Shown here in pieces: positions 35,001 to 43,774 of a stretch of 64,000 nucleotides of DNA. The notes under the pieces were generated by a model, which saw only the letters and a program-made list of their open reading frames with translations, did not search any database and had not been told where the DNA came from. Source of the DNA: Closterium sp. NIES-65. Its lineage: Eukaryota > Streptophyta > Zygnematophyceae > Desmidiales > Closteriaceae. The stretch lies in assembly GCA_948144175.1 (NCBI GenBank), contig CANXME010002008.1:558001-622000 (forward strand). The letters are read 5' to 3'. Within the stretch, counting starts at the first letter, position 1. Every line of letters starts with the position of its first letter. The position numbers and the translations under genes are program-made.

Positions 35001-35034
35001 TAGCATCGAACGAGAGAACTGGAGGGCTAGCCAT
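29068..35034 (-). CDS. Gag-Pol polyprotein of copia element E7 (intact)
   Basis: One open frame of 1988 residues with ATG at 35032-35034 (MASPPVLSFDAKGRPIKFET). In order: copia Gag (about 1-240); a Gly-rich, partly RGG-like tract (about 253-345); a His/Cys finger (about 367-395, in which the second Cys is Arg while a new Cys appears upstream); aspartic protease DSGA (near 500); pre-integrase HHRLGH and CLPC; integrase with D in LHMDVWG (about 711), D in LHSDRGGE (about 780) and E in QQNGVAE 35 residues later; a 350-residue Pro/Ala/Gly linker with EPGGA-like repeats and two LREWY modules; RT with YVDD near 1660; and RNase H (D in TGHSDASW near 1829) ending ADVFTKALPP. There is no gag/pol frameshift or stop, so Gag and Pol would be made as one chain, as in other plant copia elements. 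Confidence 0.95.
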   Translation of the reverse strand: MASPPVLSFDAKGRPIKFETWLDDLHLFLQLTAREDISLYDHALGTVPPPATTAAATARSQWQTRDAHARFAIRNSLLVDEREHFGQHQTAQALYTAVVARYSSPASAALGRLSLPYLFPDLSAFQTVADLITHLRTSDARFRAAMPAEFLASNPPPLWLTLYHLVTRLPDTLRTVRDHFLARCPTELTITALEKELLAAEKSIVAVGTSRGDPRTPFFEGCSPSPLLPSVASAATVDLLGAEQVGSASAPSGRRSGKGRGGKGGGGDGGGGGGGGGGGGGGGGGAGGASGSGGSGGGSGGGGGRGGGGGGGGSGRGGGRGGGGRGGGGGGGRGGSGTGQSAQHPQSSQELREWYLQHGGGGGSLSCTYVICTGRRKGQTRGRAHTAQRCFSCLDDAWRAQFPDAPELPQWADLLKKDIDIYALDFDVILKAMYALTISGEEDQYLCVPPDPGIRTSEVAALGACVSAAPGASAATALGACVSATPGTTESTKALHTFTLDSGASRCFFRNSTALEPLARPDAVSLADPSGGPVIATSSTVLPCPAVPSGTLSGFHLPSFSTNLVAGCALQDGGVHQFTPAYERVTHCTCARTGHHLATFTRQPGSDLYTLTTESPQVAASASASGQLSAPCSCRSLAHKTVLWHHRLGHPSVQRLRGMHSRYLVSGLPRVLPPLPPSRAPACLPCVEGRQRAAPHSSFPLTTAPLQTLHMDVWGPARVRGQGQERYFLIVVDDYSRYTTVFPLRTKGEVPDVLIPWISRARLQLRERFRSEVPVLRLHSDRGGEFSSDLLAAYCAEHGIRQSFTLPASPQQNGVAERRIGLVMEVARTSLVHAAAPHFLWPFAVRYAAHQLNLWPRVSAPETSPTLLWTGEVGDASRFRVWGSRAFVRDTSADKLSSRTAPCVFLGFVPDASGWQFYHPASHRVFPSQDVTFDESVPFYRLFPYRTAPLPPPPLFLAPGAAVVDPLPPQGAAPSGVSQVDPVEPAEVAVDSRPARGAEPERAEPECAEPERVEPGGAESGGAETGGAETGGAEPGGAGFGGTEPGVAESGGAEPGGVAVDCEAPGGPPSSQQLREWYSRYCSLRQGTSRARGATGVGTRVSPPRREPPSSPQLREWYARHISLRSGAAGAGVPGVDAAAGAADPGAGGAAAAGGAARGAARTEDPGVGAAVGAADPATGGGAAAGGAAGAAGGAAAAAGVGDPEGGASAGAQDPAAGVSAGSGVAARPRPYFVPLLQQVLGQTPPPCPPLALECPPSVQSQPQLPPASPLPVPTPYTGPTGGLAERREPASRPVSPASRRASPVRAATTGSRVQRQRPPAVPGTHQMALRQSTAPQRVALPSPPASSLPALADPESDTLRAASPTVTRLLATVVTDPSFESAAASALVTELVDFAAACRLDYAANLVAESESVCPPSVGGECALGTDVLEDRQEEFGCLAAALPHLVSMLAAPEGDPDAPDIPTPRSYAEAMAGPYSSQWQSAMDTEMASWKSTGTYVDEVPPPGANIVSGMWIFRVKRPPGSPPVFKARYVARGFSQREGVDFFQTFSPTPKMTTLRVLLHVAAQRDYELYSLDFSTAFLQGSLHEEIWLRRPPGFTGSFPPGTQWSLRRPVYGLRQAPREWHDTLRTTLAALGFAPSTADPSLFLRTDTSLPPFYILVYVDDLVFATSDTAGLAHVKSEPQKRHTCTDLGELISYLGLRITRDRARRTITLTQSHMVQQVLLRFGFTYSSPQSTPLPTGHSLSALPSDESVEPSGPYPELVGCLMYVMTCTRPDLAYPLSILARYVAPGRHRKEHMDAAKRVLRYLCSTSGMGLVLGGRVRPVLTGHSDASWADDQATQRSSQGYTFSLGSGSVSWRSTRSSSVLGSSCEAEIYATAMAAQELRWLTYLLTDLGEQPRSPPVLYVDNKATIALCQEHRLEHRTKHIALRYFLARELQQRGQLLLRYVATEANTADVFTKALPPVDHQRFCTLLGLVPTVPHLLTS
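33985..34275 (-). repeat. Gly-codon low-complexity tract in E7 gag
   Basis: About 95 codons, mostly GGN, with scattered Arg and Ser. The reverse strand is a Pro-rich open frame that is only a shadow. Equivalent tracts are in E2 (6320-6600), E3 (9228-9480), E4 (12300-12560), E5 (15360-15625), E6 (26310-26600) and E8 (38205-38470). Confidence 0.85.
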
Positions 35035-35831
35035 AGCTGAAGTAGCAGTAGCAGAAGTAGCAGTAGCAGTAGCAGTAGCAGCAGCAGCAGCGGTAGTAGT
35101 AGCAGTAGCAGTAGCAGTAGTGGTGCTGCTGCTCAGGTAAGGAGGGTGCGGCTCGGCTAGGACGGCGCGGCTCGGCTAGGGCGGCGCGGCTCGGCTAGGG
35201 CGGCGCGGCTCGGCTGGGGCGGCGCGGCTCGGCTGGGTCGCGCGGCTCGGCTCGGGTCGCGCGGTGCAGCTGGGGTCGCGCTGTGCGGCTCGGCCGTAGA
35301 GGGGCGAGCGCGGGAGGGGCCGTTCGAGGGCCGGTCGGGGCTAGCGCTGGGCCATTTGGGGGCCGTAGGAGGCTAGCGCGGGGCCTTAAGGGGCCGTGGG
35401 AGGCTAGCGCGGGGCCTGAAGGGGCCGTGGGAGGCTAGCGCGGGGCCTTACGGGGCCGTGGGAGGTTAGCGCGGGGGCCACACGGGGCCGTTCGAGGCTA
35501 GCGCGGGGCCAATCGGGGCCGTAGGAGGCTAGCGCGGGGTCGTAGGTGGGTCGTGGGAGGCTAGCGCGGGGCTACACGGGGCTGTTAGGGGCTAGCGCAG
35601 GGCCATAGGGGGTCGTGAGAGGCTAGCGTGGGGCCGATGCGGGGCCTTAAGGGGCTAGCGCGGGGTCTTAAGATGGGGCCATGAGAGGCCGTAAGGGGCG
35701 ACGCGAGGGGCCGTGAGGGGCCTGAAGGGGCGACGCTAGGAACGAGGCGCACGAGGGCGCTAGGAAAAGGCGGCGCACGAGGGCGCGGCTAGCGGAAACG
35801 GTGGGCCCTAACGTTCCGGTCCTAGGTGGAA
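35035..35831 (-). repeat. Leader of E7: triplet tract and GC minisatellite
   Basis: Next to the ATG is a GTAGCA/GCAGTA triplet tract (35040-35130). Then a repeat around GGCGGCGCGGCTCGGCT (35150-35260) and a minisatellite of about 30-60 bp units sharing GGAGGCTAGCGCGGGGCC (35330-35660). The functions are unknown. The position and order match all the other elements. Confidence 0.82.
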
Positions 35832-35849
35832 CCTAGGCTCGTAATACCA
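35832..35849 (-). promoter_or_regulatory. Primer-binding site of E7 (TGGTATTACGAGCC)
   Basis: It reads TGGTATTACGAGCCTAGG on the minus strand next to the 5' LTR. It is identical to the site in E5, so this variant is carried by an apparently competent element and is not just decay. Confidence 0.8.
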
Positions 35850-35979
35850 TGTCAGAATGAGAAACAGGAATGATGTGACTAGCAGGAACAACAGTACAAA
35901 TATGAAACCCTAAACTGGTGTACCCCCTATGGTGTGACCCACTACAGCCTAGAACCACACAAACATATAATGTTTGACA
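35850..35979 (-). repeat. 5' LTR of E7
   Basis: A 130-bp LTR with TG/CA ends. The outer flank is TGGGG (35980-35984). Confidence 0.95.
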
Positions 35980-35984
35980 TGGGG

Positions 35985-36654
35985 CGCAGCCCGCGTTAGT
36001 GGGCAGGGACGCGAGCGGTACTTCCTGCTGGTGGTTGACGACTACTCGCGTTACACCACAGTCTTCCCCTTGCGCAGCAAGGGTGACGTCAATGAGGTGT
36101 TGATCGACTGGATCCGCGCAGCTCGTCTCCAGCTCAGAGAGAGTTTCGGCTCGGACTTTCCTGTTCTGCGTCTGCACTCGGACAGAGGCGGGGAGTTTTC
36201 CTCTGCCCGTCTGGGAGCCTTCTGTCGTGCACAGGGCATCCGCCAGACCTGCACGCTTCCGGCCTCTCCACAGCAAAATGGGATTGCTGAGCGCCGCATT
36301 GGCATGGTCATGGACGTCGCTCGTACGTCCATGATGTATGTGGTTGTTCCCCATTTTCTGTGGCCGTTTGCGGTTCAGTACGCCGCGCATCAGCTCAACC
36401 TTCAGCCCCAGGTCTCCTTGCCAGAGATCTCCCCCGCCTTGCGGTGGACCGGGAAGGTTGGCGATGCGTCTGCGTTTCAGGTCTGGGGATCTCGGGCGTT
36501 TGACCCCAACTTGTCTGCGCACAAGGTGTCCCCCCGTGCTGTTCCCTGCGTCTTCCTTGGCTTCCCCCCCTGACGCGTCTGGGTGGCAGTTTTACCACCC
36601 CACTTTGCGCCGTGTTCTGTCCTCCCAAGACGTCACCTTTGACGAGTCGGTGCC
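35985..36654 (+). pseudogene. E4, piece 3: integrase core
   Basis: E4 pol continues after E7: RYFLLVVDDYSRYTTVFPL, LHSDRGGEFSSARLG, QQNGIAERRIG and the integrase C-terminal region (RVWGSRAF-like, here QVWGSRAF). A TAG lies close to the start (36-bp region after 35985), and a C run near 36566-36572 shifts the frame before SGWQFYHP. The sequence stops after GACGAGTCGGTGCC, where the truncated LTR of E8 begins, so RT, RNase H and the 3' LTR of E4 are gone. Confidence 0.9.
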
Positions 36655-36695
36655 TTCACTGTTAGTTCATTCATTCCTGTTCGTTCATTTCAACA
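36655..36695 (+). repeat. Remnant of the E8 5' LTR (last 41 bp)
   Basis: TTCACTGTTAGTTC to CATTTCAACA is identical to the last 41 bp of the 3' LTR (43734-43774). The first 90-odd bases are missing. Confidence 0.9.
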
Positions 36696-36712
36696 TGGTA
36701 TAGAGCAGGTCC
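36696..36712 (+). promoter_or_regulatory. Primer-binding site of E8 (TGGTATAGAGCAGGTCC)
   Basis: Directly after the LTR remnant, and the same one-base-shorter variant as in E3. Confidence 0.8.
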
Positions 36713-37443
36713 TTCCTAGGACCGATTTTTTTTAAGGCCCACCACTACCTACCTACCTACCTACCTACCTGCGCCCTAGGGCGCCTCGGTTTTCACGGCC
36801 CTCTAAGGCCCTGCGACCCGCGACCCGCCCCTTAAGGCCCCGTCGGCCCACGCGCTTGCCCCTTACGGCCCCGTGCTCGCCCCTTTACGGCCCCGCGCTT
36901 GCCCTTAGAGGCCCCGAACGGCCCACGCGCTCGCCCCTAGCGGCCCCTTTCGGCCCCGCGATCGCCCCTAACGGCCCCGTCGGCCCCGCGCTCACCTCCC
37001 TAGAGGCCCCGAATGGCCCCGTCGGCCCCGCGCTCACCTCCCTAGAGGCCCCTTACGGCCCCGTCGGCCCCGCGCTCACCTCCCTAGAGGCCCCAAACGG
37101 CCCCGTCGGCCCCTAGAGGCCCCCTTTACGGCCCCTAGAGGCCCCTTTAAGGCCCCGCGCTCACCTCCCTAGAGGCCCCGAACGGCCCCGTCGGCCCCGC
37201 GCCCACCGCCCCTAGAGGCCCCGAACGGCCCCGCGCTCGCCCCTAGAGGCCCCGAGCGGCCCATGACCGCCACAGCCCGGGACCGAACCGAGCCGCGCGA
37301 CCCGAGCCGAGCCGCGCGACCCAAGCCGAGCCGCGCGACCCGACCCGAACCGCGCCGCCCCACCCGAGCTGCGCCGCCCTACCTGAACCGAGCCGCCCTA
37401 CCTGCTTCATCCTCCTCCTACTGCTGCTACTTCTACTGCTCCT
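36713..37443 (+). repeat. GC-rich leader of E8
   Basis: A tetranucleotide run (ACCT)n near 36743-36769 is followed by a minisatellite of about 35 bp built on GCGCTCACCTCCCTAGAGGC and CCCCGTCGGCCCC (36830-37260). Then comes a GAGCCGCGCGACCC repeat (37290-37400) and a CTGCTACTTCTACTGCT triplet tract up to the gag ATG. Confidence 0.82.
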
Positions 37444-40400
37444 ATGGCTAGCCCACAGGTGCTAGTTTTCGATGCTGAGGACCGCCCAGTGAAGTTTGAC
37501 ACCTGGCTAGATGACCTGCACCTCTATCTATAGCTCACAGCCAAGGACGACATCTCACTGTACGACCACGCCCTAGGCCATGTCACTGCCCCTGCTGCAA
37601 TTGCTGACAGCACTGCTCGCTCACAGTGGCAGACTCGTGATGCCCACGCTCGCTTCGCTATTCGCAACTCCCTGCCGATAGACGAACGCGAGCACTTTGG
37701 CCAGCACAAGACTGCACAGGCACTGTACACAGCTGTCGTTGCTCGCTACTCCTCACCTGCCTCTGCCGCGCTAGGCCGTCTCTCCCTCCCCTACCTGTTT
37801 CCCGACCTGGCCTCGTTCCACACAGTTGCTGACCTCATCACGCACCTCCGTACTAGTGAGGCCTGCTTCCGTGCCGCCATGCCCGCTGGGTTCCTTGCCA
37901 CGCACCCCCCCCCACTCTGGCTCACTCTCTACCACCTAGTCACCCGCCTCCCTGACACACTGCGTGCTGACAGGGACCACTTCCTAGCTCGCTGCCCCAC
38001 TGAGCTCACCATTGCCCTTCTCGAGAAGGAACTGCTTGCAGCTGAGACTAGCATAGTCGCTGTAGGTGCCTCTCGTGGCGACCCCCGTACCCCGTTCTTT
38101 AAGGGGTGTTCTCCTTCCCCCCTTCTTCCCTCTGTCGCCTCTGCTGCTGCTGTCGACCTTCTTGGTTCTGAGAAGGTCGGTACTGCGTCTGCTTCGAGCG
38201 GGCGCCGCAGCGGCAAGGGCAAGGGGGGCAAGGGCGGTGGGCGTGACGACGGGGGAGGCGGTGGTGGGGGCGGTGGAGGCGGTGGGGGTGGTGGCGCGAC
38301 TGGAGGGGCTAGTGGCAGCGGTGGGGGTGGTGGCGGCAGCGGCGGGGGAGGTGGCAGAGGCGGAGGCGGTGGTGGGGGTGGCGGTGGACGAGGCGGCGGC
38401 AGGGATTGGGGTAGTCGAGGAGGCGGCGGCGGCGGTGGTGGTCGTGGAGGCGCTGGCGGTGGCCAGGGCCAGCAGCACACTCCGTCGCCCCAGGAGGTCC
38501 GTGAGTGGTCCTCTCAGCACGCGGGGGGGGGGGGGGGGGGGGGGGGTGGCTTTAGCTGCATGTACGTCATTCACACTGGTGCCCGCACTGGTCAGCAGTG
38601 TGGACGACCGCACGCCACACAGCGCTGCTTCCCTCGTCTCGACGACGCTTGGCGTGTTCAGTTCCCTCAGGCCACTGAGATGCCTCGCTGGATTGATCTC
38701 CTGAAGAAGGGGATTGATATCTATGCTCTAGACTTTGATGCTATTCTATCTGCTATGTATGTGATGTCTACTAGTGGAGAGGGTGCTGAGTACCTGTGTG
38801 TGCCGCCCGACCCGGGCATTAGGACTAGTGCATCTGCCGCTCCAGGTACTCGCGTGTCGGCTACCCCAGGTGCTGGTGACGCAGCTCCTCTAGGTGCTTG
38901 TGCGTCTGCCCTCCTTGGTACTGAGTCGATTGCAGCACTGCACACCTTCACACTAGACTCAGGTGCTTCTCGCTGCTTCTTTCGTGACCGCACCGCCCTT
39001 GAGCCGCTTGCTCGGCCAGTTGCTGTCTCCCTTGCTGACCCCTCTGGGGGTCCGGTCATTGCGACCTCTTCCACTGTCCTTCCCTGTCCTGCGGTCCTGT
39101 CGGGCACACTGTCAGGTCTCCACCTCCCCTCGTTCTCTACGAACTTGGTGGCAGGATATGCGCTCCAGGACGGGGGTGTTCACCAGTTCACCCTTGCCTA
39201 CGAGCGCGTGACACACTGTACGTGTGCTCGTACGGGCCGTCACTTGGCTACCTTCACTCGGCAGCCGGGGTCGGACCTGTACACACTGACCATTGAGTCC
39301 CCTCAGGTTGCTCTGTCTGCGTCTGCGTCCGCGTCAGGTCAGCTGTCGGCCCCCTGCTCGTGTCGCTCTCTGGCGCACCACCGCCTTGGCCACCCGTTTG
39401 TGTAGCGGCTTCGTGCCATGCACTCTCGGTACCTTGTCTCTGGCCTTCCCAGGGTCCTTCCTCCCCTCCCTCCCTCACATGCTCCTACCTGTCTCCCCTG
39501 TGTCGAGGGACGGCAGCGCGCCGCTCCTCACTCCTCCTCGTTTCCCCCGACGACTGCTCCCTTGCAGACGCTCCACATGGACGTGTGGGGCCCAGCCCGC
39601 GTCCGTGGTCAGAGTGAGGAGAGGTACTTCCTGATAGTTGTTGACGACTACTCGCGCTACACCTCGGTCTTCCCCTTGCGCACCAAGGGTGAGGTCCCTG
39701 ATGTCTTGATCCCTTGGATCCGCAGAGCCCGTCTCCAGCTCAGCGAGCGTTTCCACTCGGACTTTCCTGTCCTGCGCTTGCACTCTGACAGAGGTGGTGA
39801 GTTCTCCTCCGACCTCTTGGCAGCCTACTGTGCTGAGCACGGCATTGAGCAGTCGTTCACGCTTCCGGCCTCACCACAGCAGAATGGGGTTGCGGAGCGC
39901 CGCATTGGCCTGGTCATGGAGGTCGCCCGTACCTCCTTGATCCATGCGGCTGCCCCCCACTTTCTGTGGCGGTTTGCGGTCCGGTACGCTGCGCATCAGC
40001 TCAACCTCTGGCCCCGTGTCTCCTTGCCGGAGACCTGGCCCACACTGTTGTGGATGGGGGAGGTTGGCGATGCGTAGCGTTTCCGAGCCTGGGGATCTCG
40101 AGCTTTTGTCCGCGATACGTCTGCGGACAAGCTCTCCTCCCGTGCTGTTCCCTGCGTCTTCCTCGGCTTTGTTCGGGACGCGCCTGGTTGGCAGTTTTAC
40201 CACGCCACCTCGCGCCGAGTCTTGCCCTCTCAGGACGTCACTTTTGACGAGTCCGTCCCCTACTACCGCCTCTTCCCCTACCGCACTGCCCCGCTCCCCC
40301 CCCCGCCTCTCTTCCTCGCGCCAGGTGCTGCTGTTGTAGACCCCCTCCCCCCTCAGGGTGCCGCTCCCTCAGGTGTGTCTCAGGTAGACCCGGTTGAGCC

Positions 40401-43400
40401 TGTTGAGGTAGCTGTCGACTCTCGTCCTACTGGGGGTACTGAGCCTGGGGGTGCCGGGACTGGGGGTGCTGAGCTTGGGGGTGCGGAGCCTAGGAGTGCG
40501 GACTCTGGGGGTGCGGAGCCTGGGGGTGCGGAGCCTAGGGGTGCTGAGCGTGGGGGTGCTGAGCTTCGGGGTGCTGAGCCGCAGAGTCCGGAGTCTGGGG
40601 GTTCTGAGTCTGGAGGTGCTGAGCCTGGGAGTCCTACGCCTGGAGGAGCCCTCTCCTCGGAGCAGCTGCGTGAGTGGTACTTACAGTACTGTAGCCTCTG
40701 GAGAGGTACCTCTGGAGCTAGGCGTGCTACTGGGACTGGTGCTAGTGCTTCTCCTCCTAGTCGGGAGCTCCCCTCCAGTGAGCGGATCCGTGAGTGGTAC
40801 GAGCGGCGCTGCACTCTTCGGAGTGGCGCGCCTCATGTCGCGGACCCCGCTGCCGTGGGTGCTCCTGCTGGTGCTGAGGACCCGGGTGTTGGAGCTGCTG
40901 CTGGTGCTGCGGACCCGGGCATTGGAGCTGCTTCTGGTGCTGAGGACCCAGGTGTTGGAGCTGCTGCTGGTGTTGAGGACCCAGGTGTTGGAGCTGCTGC
41001 CGGTGCTGCGGACCCGGGCGTTGGTTCTGCTGCTGGTGCTGGAGACCCTGCCGCTGGTGCAGCTGCTGGTGATGCGGACCCTGGTGCGGGTGTCTCTGCT
41101 AGTTCTGGTGTCGCTGCACGGCCGCGGCCGTACTTGGTTCCGCTCCTTCAGCAGGTTCTTGGTCTGCTCCCTCCTCCGTGTCCTCCTCCCTCCTTAGGGT
41201 GTCCTCTGTCTGCCCAGCTGTCGTCGCAGCTACCGTCTGCCTCCTCTCTCCCTGGTCCTGCTCCTTACACTGGTCCGACTGGAGGTCTTACTGAGCGTCG
41301 TAAGCCTGAGTCTTGTCCTACGTCGCCTGAGCCTCGGCGTGCGTCGCCTGTCCGTGCTGCTCTTACTGGTAGTCGTGTCCCGCGTCAGCGTCTTCCTGCT
41401 GTCCCAGGCACTCACCGGATGGCGCTTCGTCTGTCCACTGCTCCACAGCGTGTCCCACTGCCGTCTCCTCCTGCTTCCTCTCTTCCTGCTCTTGCTGACC
41501 CGGGGTCAGACTCCCTTCGTGCTGCCAGTCCTACTGTCATGCGTCTCCTGGCTACTGTTGTCACTGACCCTTCCTTTGAGTCCGCTGCTGCGTCTGCCTT
41601 AGTTGCTGAGCTTGTCGACTTTGCTGCCACCTGTCGTCTATACTACGCTGCTAGCCTGGTTGCTAAGTCTGAGTCTGTCTGTCCTCCGTCCGTCGAGGGT
41701 GAGTGTGCTCTTGGCACTGACGTCCTTAAGGACAGGCAGGAGGAGTTTGAGTGATTTGCTGCCGCTTTGCCCCATCTCGTGTCCATGCTTGTTGCCCCTG
41801 AGGGAGACCCGGATGCACCGGACATCCCGACCCCACGCTCTTACATAGAGGCGATGGCCGGTCCCTACTCCTCTCAGTGGTAGTCGGCCATGGACACAGA
41901 GATGGCTTCCTGGAAGTCCACAGGCACCTACGTCGACGAGGTTCCCCTGTCTGGGGCGAACATCGTCAGTGGCATGTGGATTTTCAGGGTGAAGCGGCCG
42001 CCGGGCTCTCCGCCTGTCTTCAAGGCGCGTTACGTTGCACGAGGCTTCAGTCAGCGAGAGGGAGTTGAATTCTTCCAGACCTTCTCCCCGACCCCGAAGA
42101 TGACCACTCTTCGGGTTCTGCTGCACGTCGCCGCTCTGCGTGACTATGAGCTCCACTCTCTTGACTTTAGCACTGCTTTCCTTCAGGGCAGCCTGCACGA
42201 GGAGATCTGGCTGTGCCGTCCACCTGGCTTCAGTGGGTCGTTCCCTCCAACTACCCAGTGGAGCCTCCGACGAACAGTCTACGGTGTCCGCCAGGCGCCA
42301 CGTGAGTGGCACGACACACTGAGGACTACACTTGCGGCTCTTGGGTTCGCGCCTTCTACTGCTGACCCGTCGTTGTTTCTACGCACCGACACCTCACTAC
42401 CGCCGTTCTACATCCTCGTGTACGTCGACGACTTGGTCTTTGCCACTGCTGACACTGCGGCACTCGCCCACGTGAAGTCGGAGCTGCAGAAGAGACACAC
42501 GTGCACAGACCTGGGTGAACTGACAAGCTATCTTGACTTGCGGATCACCCGGGACAGAGCACGCCGCACCATCACCTTGACTCAGTCACACATGGTGCAG
42601 CAGGTCCTTCAGCGCTTCCGCTTCACGTAATCCTCGCCTCAGCCCACTCCTCTGCCTACCGGTCACTCGCTCTCAGCTCTGCCTTCGGATGAGTCCGTAT
42701 AGCCGAGTGGCCCGTATCCAGAGCTTGTGGGTTGCCTCATGTACCTGATGACCTGCACTCGACCTGACCTTGCATACCCTCTTAGCATTCTTGCACGCTA
42801 TGTCGCTCCCGGCCGTCACCGGAAGGAGCACATGGATGCAGCTAAGAGGGTGTTGCGCTACTTGTGCAGTACGTCGAGCATGGGGCTAGTGCTTGGAGGG
42901 CGAGTCCCAGTTGTTCTCACTGGGCACTAAGACGCTTCTTGGGCAGACGACCAGGCTACTCAGCGGTCATCTCAGGGTTACACCTTCAGTCTTGGCTCTG
43001 GTTCAGTTTCTTGGCGTTCTACTCGCTCTTCTTCTATTCTCAGCTCTAGTTGTGAGGCTGAGATCTACGCCACAGCCATGGCGGCCCAGGAGCTACGCTG
43101 GCTCACCTACTTGCTGACCGACCTTGGAGAGCGGCCTCGTTCTCCTCCAGTGCTGTACGTCGACAACAAGGCAGCCATTGCCTTGTGTCAGGAGCACAGA
43201 CTAGAGCACAGAACGAAGCACATTGCTCTGCGCTACTTTCTTGCTCAAGAGCTACAGCAGCGTAGTCAGCTTCGTCTACGTTATGTGGCCTCTGAGGCCA
43301 ACATTGCTGATGTGTTCACCAAGGCGCTTCAGCCTTGTGACCATCAGCGCTTTTGCACTCTTCTAGGCCTTGTACCTACTGGACCTCATTTGCTTACTTC

Positions 43401-43404
43401 TTGA
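37444..43404 (+). pseudogene. Copia gag-pol of E8: full-length frame, eight stops, no frameshift
   Basis: The frame from ATG 37444 to the normal terminator at 43402-43404 is continuous (1986 codons) and holds every copia domain: Gag, Gly-rich tract, finger CMYVIHTGA...C-x3-H-x4-C, protease LDSGASRCFF, integrase (LHSDRGGEF, QQNGVAERR), linker with EPGGA repeats and two LREWY modules, RT YVDD (42421-42432) and RNase H. Stops lie at 37531 (Gln in relatives), 39403 (Gln), 40075 (Ser), 41752 (Cys), 41881 (Gln), 42628 (Tyr), 42700 (Glu) and 42928 (Ser). It cannot make a polyprotein, yet not one net frameshift has accumulated. Confidence 0.93.
38523..38546 (+). repeat. Poly-G run in E8 gag
   Basis: About 24 consecutive G, coding for a Gly stretch just before the finger. 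The equivalent C runs on the other strand in E2 (6285) and E6 (26270) break the frame; here the frame is kept. Confidence 0.85.
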
Positions 43405-43639
43405 GTCTGTTTGTACTGTGATCTCTATATATATATACCTGCATGTTCACTCTTGCTAGGTTCTGATCATTGTACCTTTTGTTCTATTATAAACCTGCAT
43501 GTGAACTGGTCTTGTGACCACTTGCTTGTGCTCGGAATTTGTGTGGTATCCTTGAGATCCACCCTGAACTTGTTTTGCCTTGCTTTGCCTGGACTGGTCT
43601 TGTGACCCCTAGTTCTCCCCCACTTCGCCTATGGGGGTG
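43405..43639 (+). other. 3' leader of E8 with polypurine tract
   Basis: An undisturbed 3' leader with a TATATATATATA tract at 43425-43436 and CACTTCGCCTATGGGGGTG directly before the LTR. It is the reference for recognising the E5 3' leader split by E6. No coding sequence. Confidence 0.8.
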
Positions 43640-43774
43640 TGTCAAACATTATATATGTTGTTGTGCTTGTTTAGACTATAGTGGGTTAGCCTATAGGGGG
43701 TACACAAATCTAGGGTTAGGTATTTGTACTGTTTTCACTGTTAGTTCATTCATTCCTGTTCGTTCATTTCAACA
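43640..43774 (+). repeat. 3' LTR of E8
   Basis: 135 bp, TGTCAAACATTATATATG to CGTTCATTTCAACA. It is followed at 43775 by GACAACAC of the hAT-like remnant. Confidence 0.92.

Larger units (their letters stand above)
28706..35979 (-). mobile_element. E7: complete, apparently intact copia element
   Basis: A 7274-bp element with 130-bp LTRs (28706-28835 and 35850-35979) that differ at a single base, an exact TGGGG target duplication, a primer-binding site, a leader of about 800 bp, one uninterrupted 1988-codon gag-pol and a 3' leader with a polypurine-like tract next to the 3' LTR. It is the youngest insertion in the window and the best candidate for a recently active copy. Confidence 0.95.
36655..43774 (+). 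mobile_element. E8: family-A copia element with a truncated 5' LTR
   Basis: 7120 bp: a 41-bp remnant of the 5' LTR, primer-binding site, leader, full-length but stop-riddled gag-pol (37444-43404), a 3' leader of about 235 bp with a polypurine-like tract, and a complete 135-bp 3' LTR. The 5' end is joined to E4 integrase without a recognisable target duplication, so the junction arose by deletion or recombination, not by simple insertion. Confidence 0.92.

Noticed and set aside
37444..43404. Stop-codon reassignment as explanation for the E8 stops
   Set aside because: The stops replace Gln, Ser, Cys, Tyr and Glu with all three stop codons, and E7 uses normal terminators; decay is simpler.
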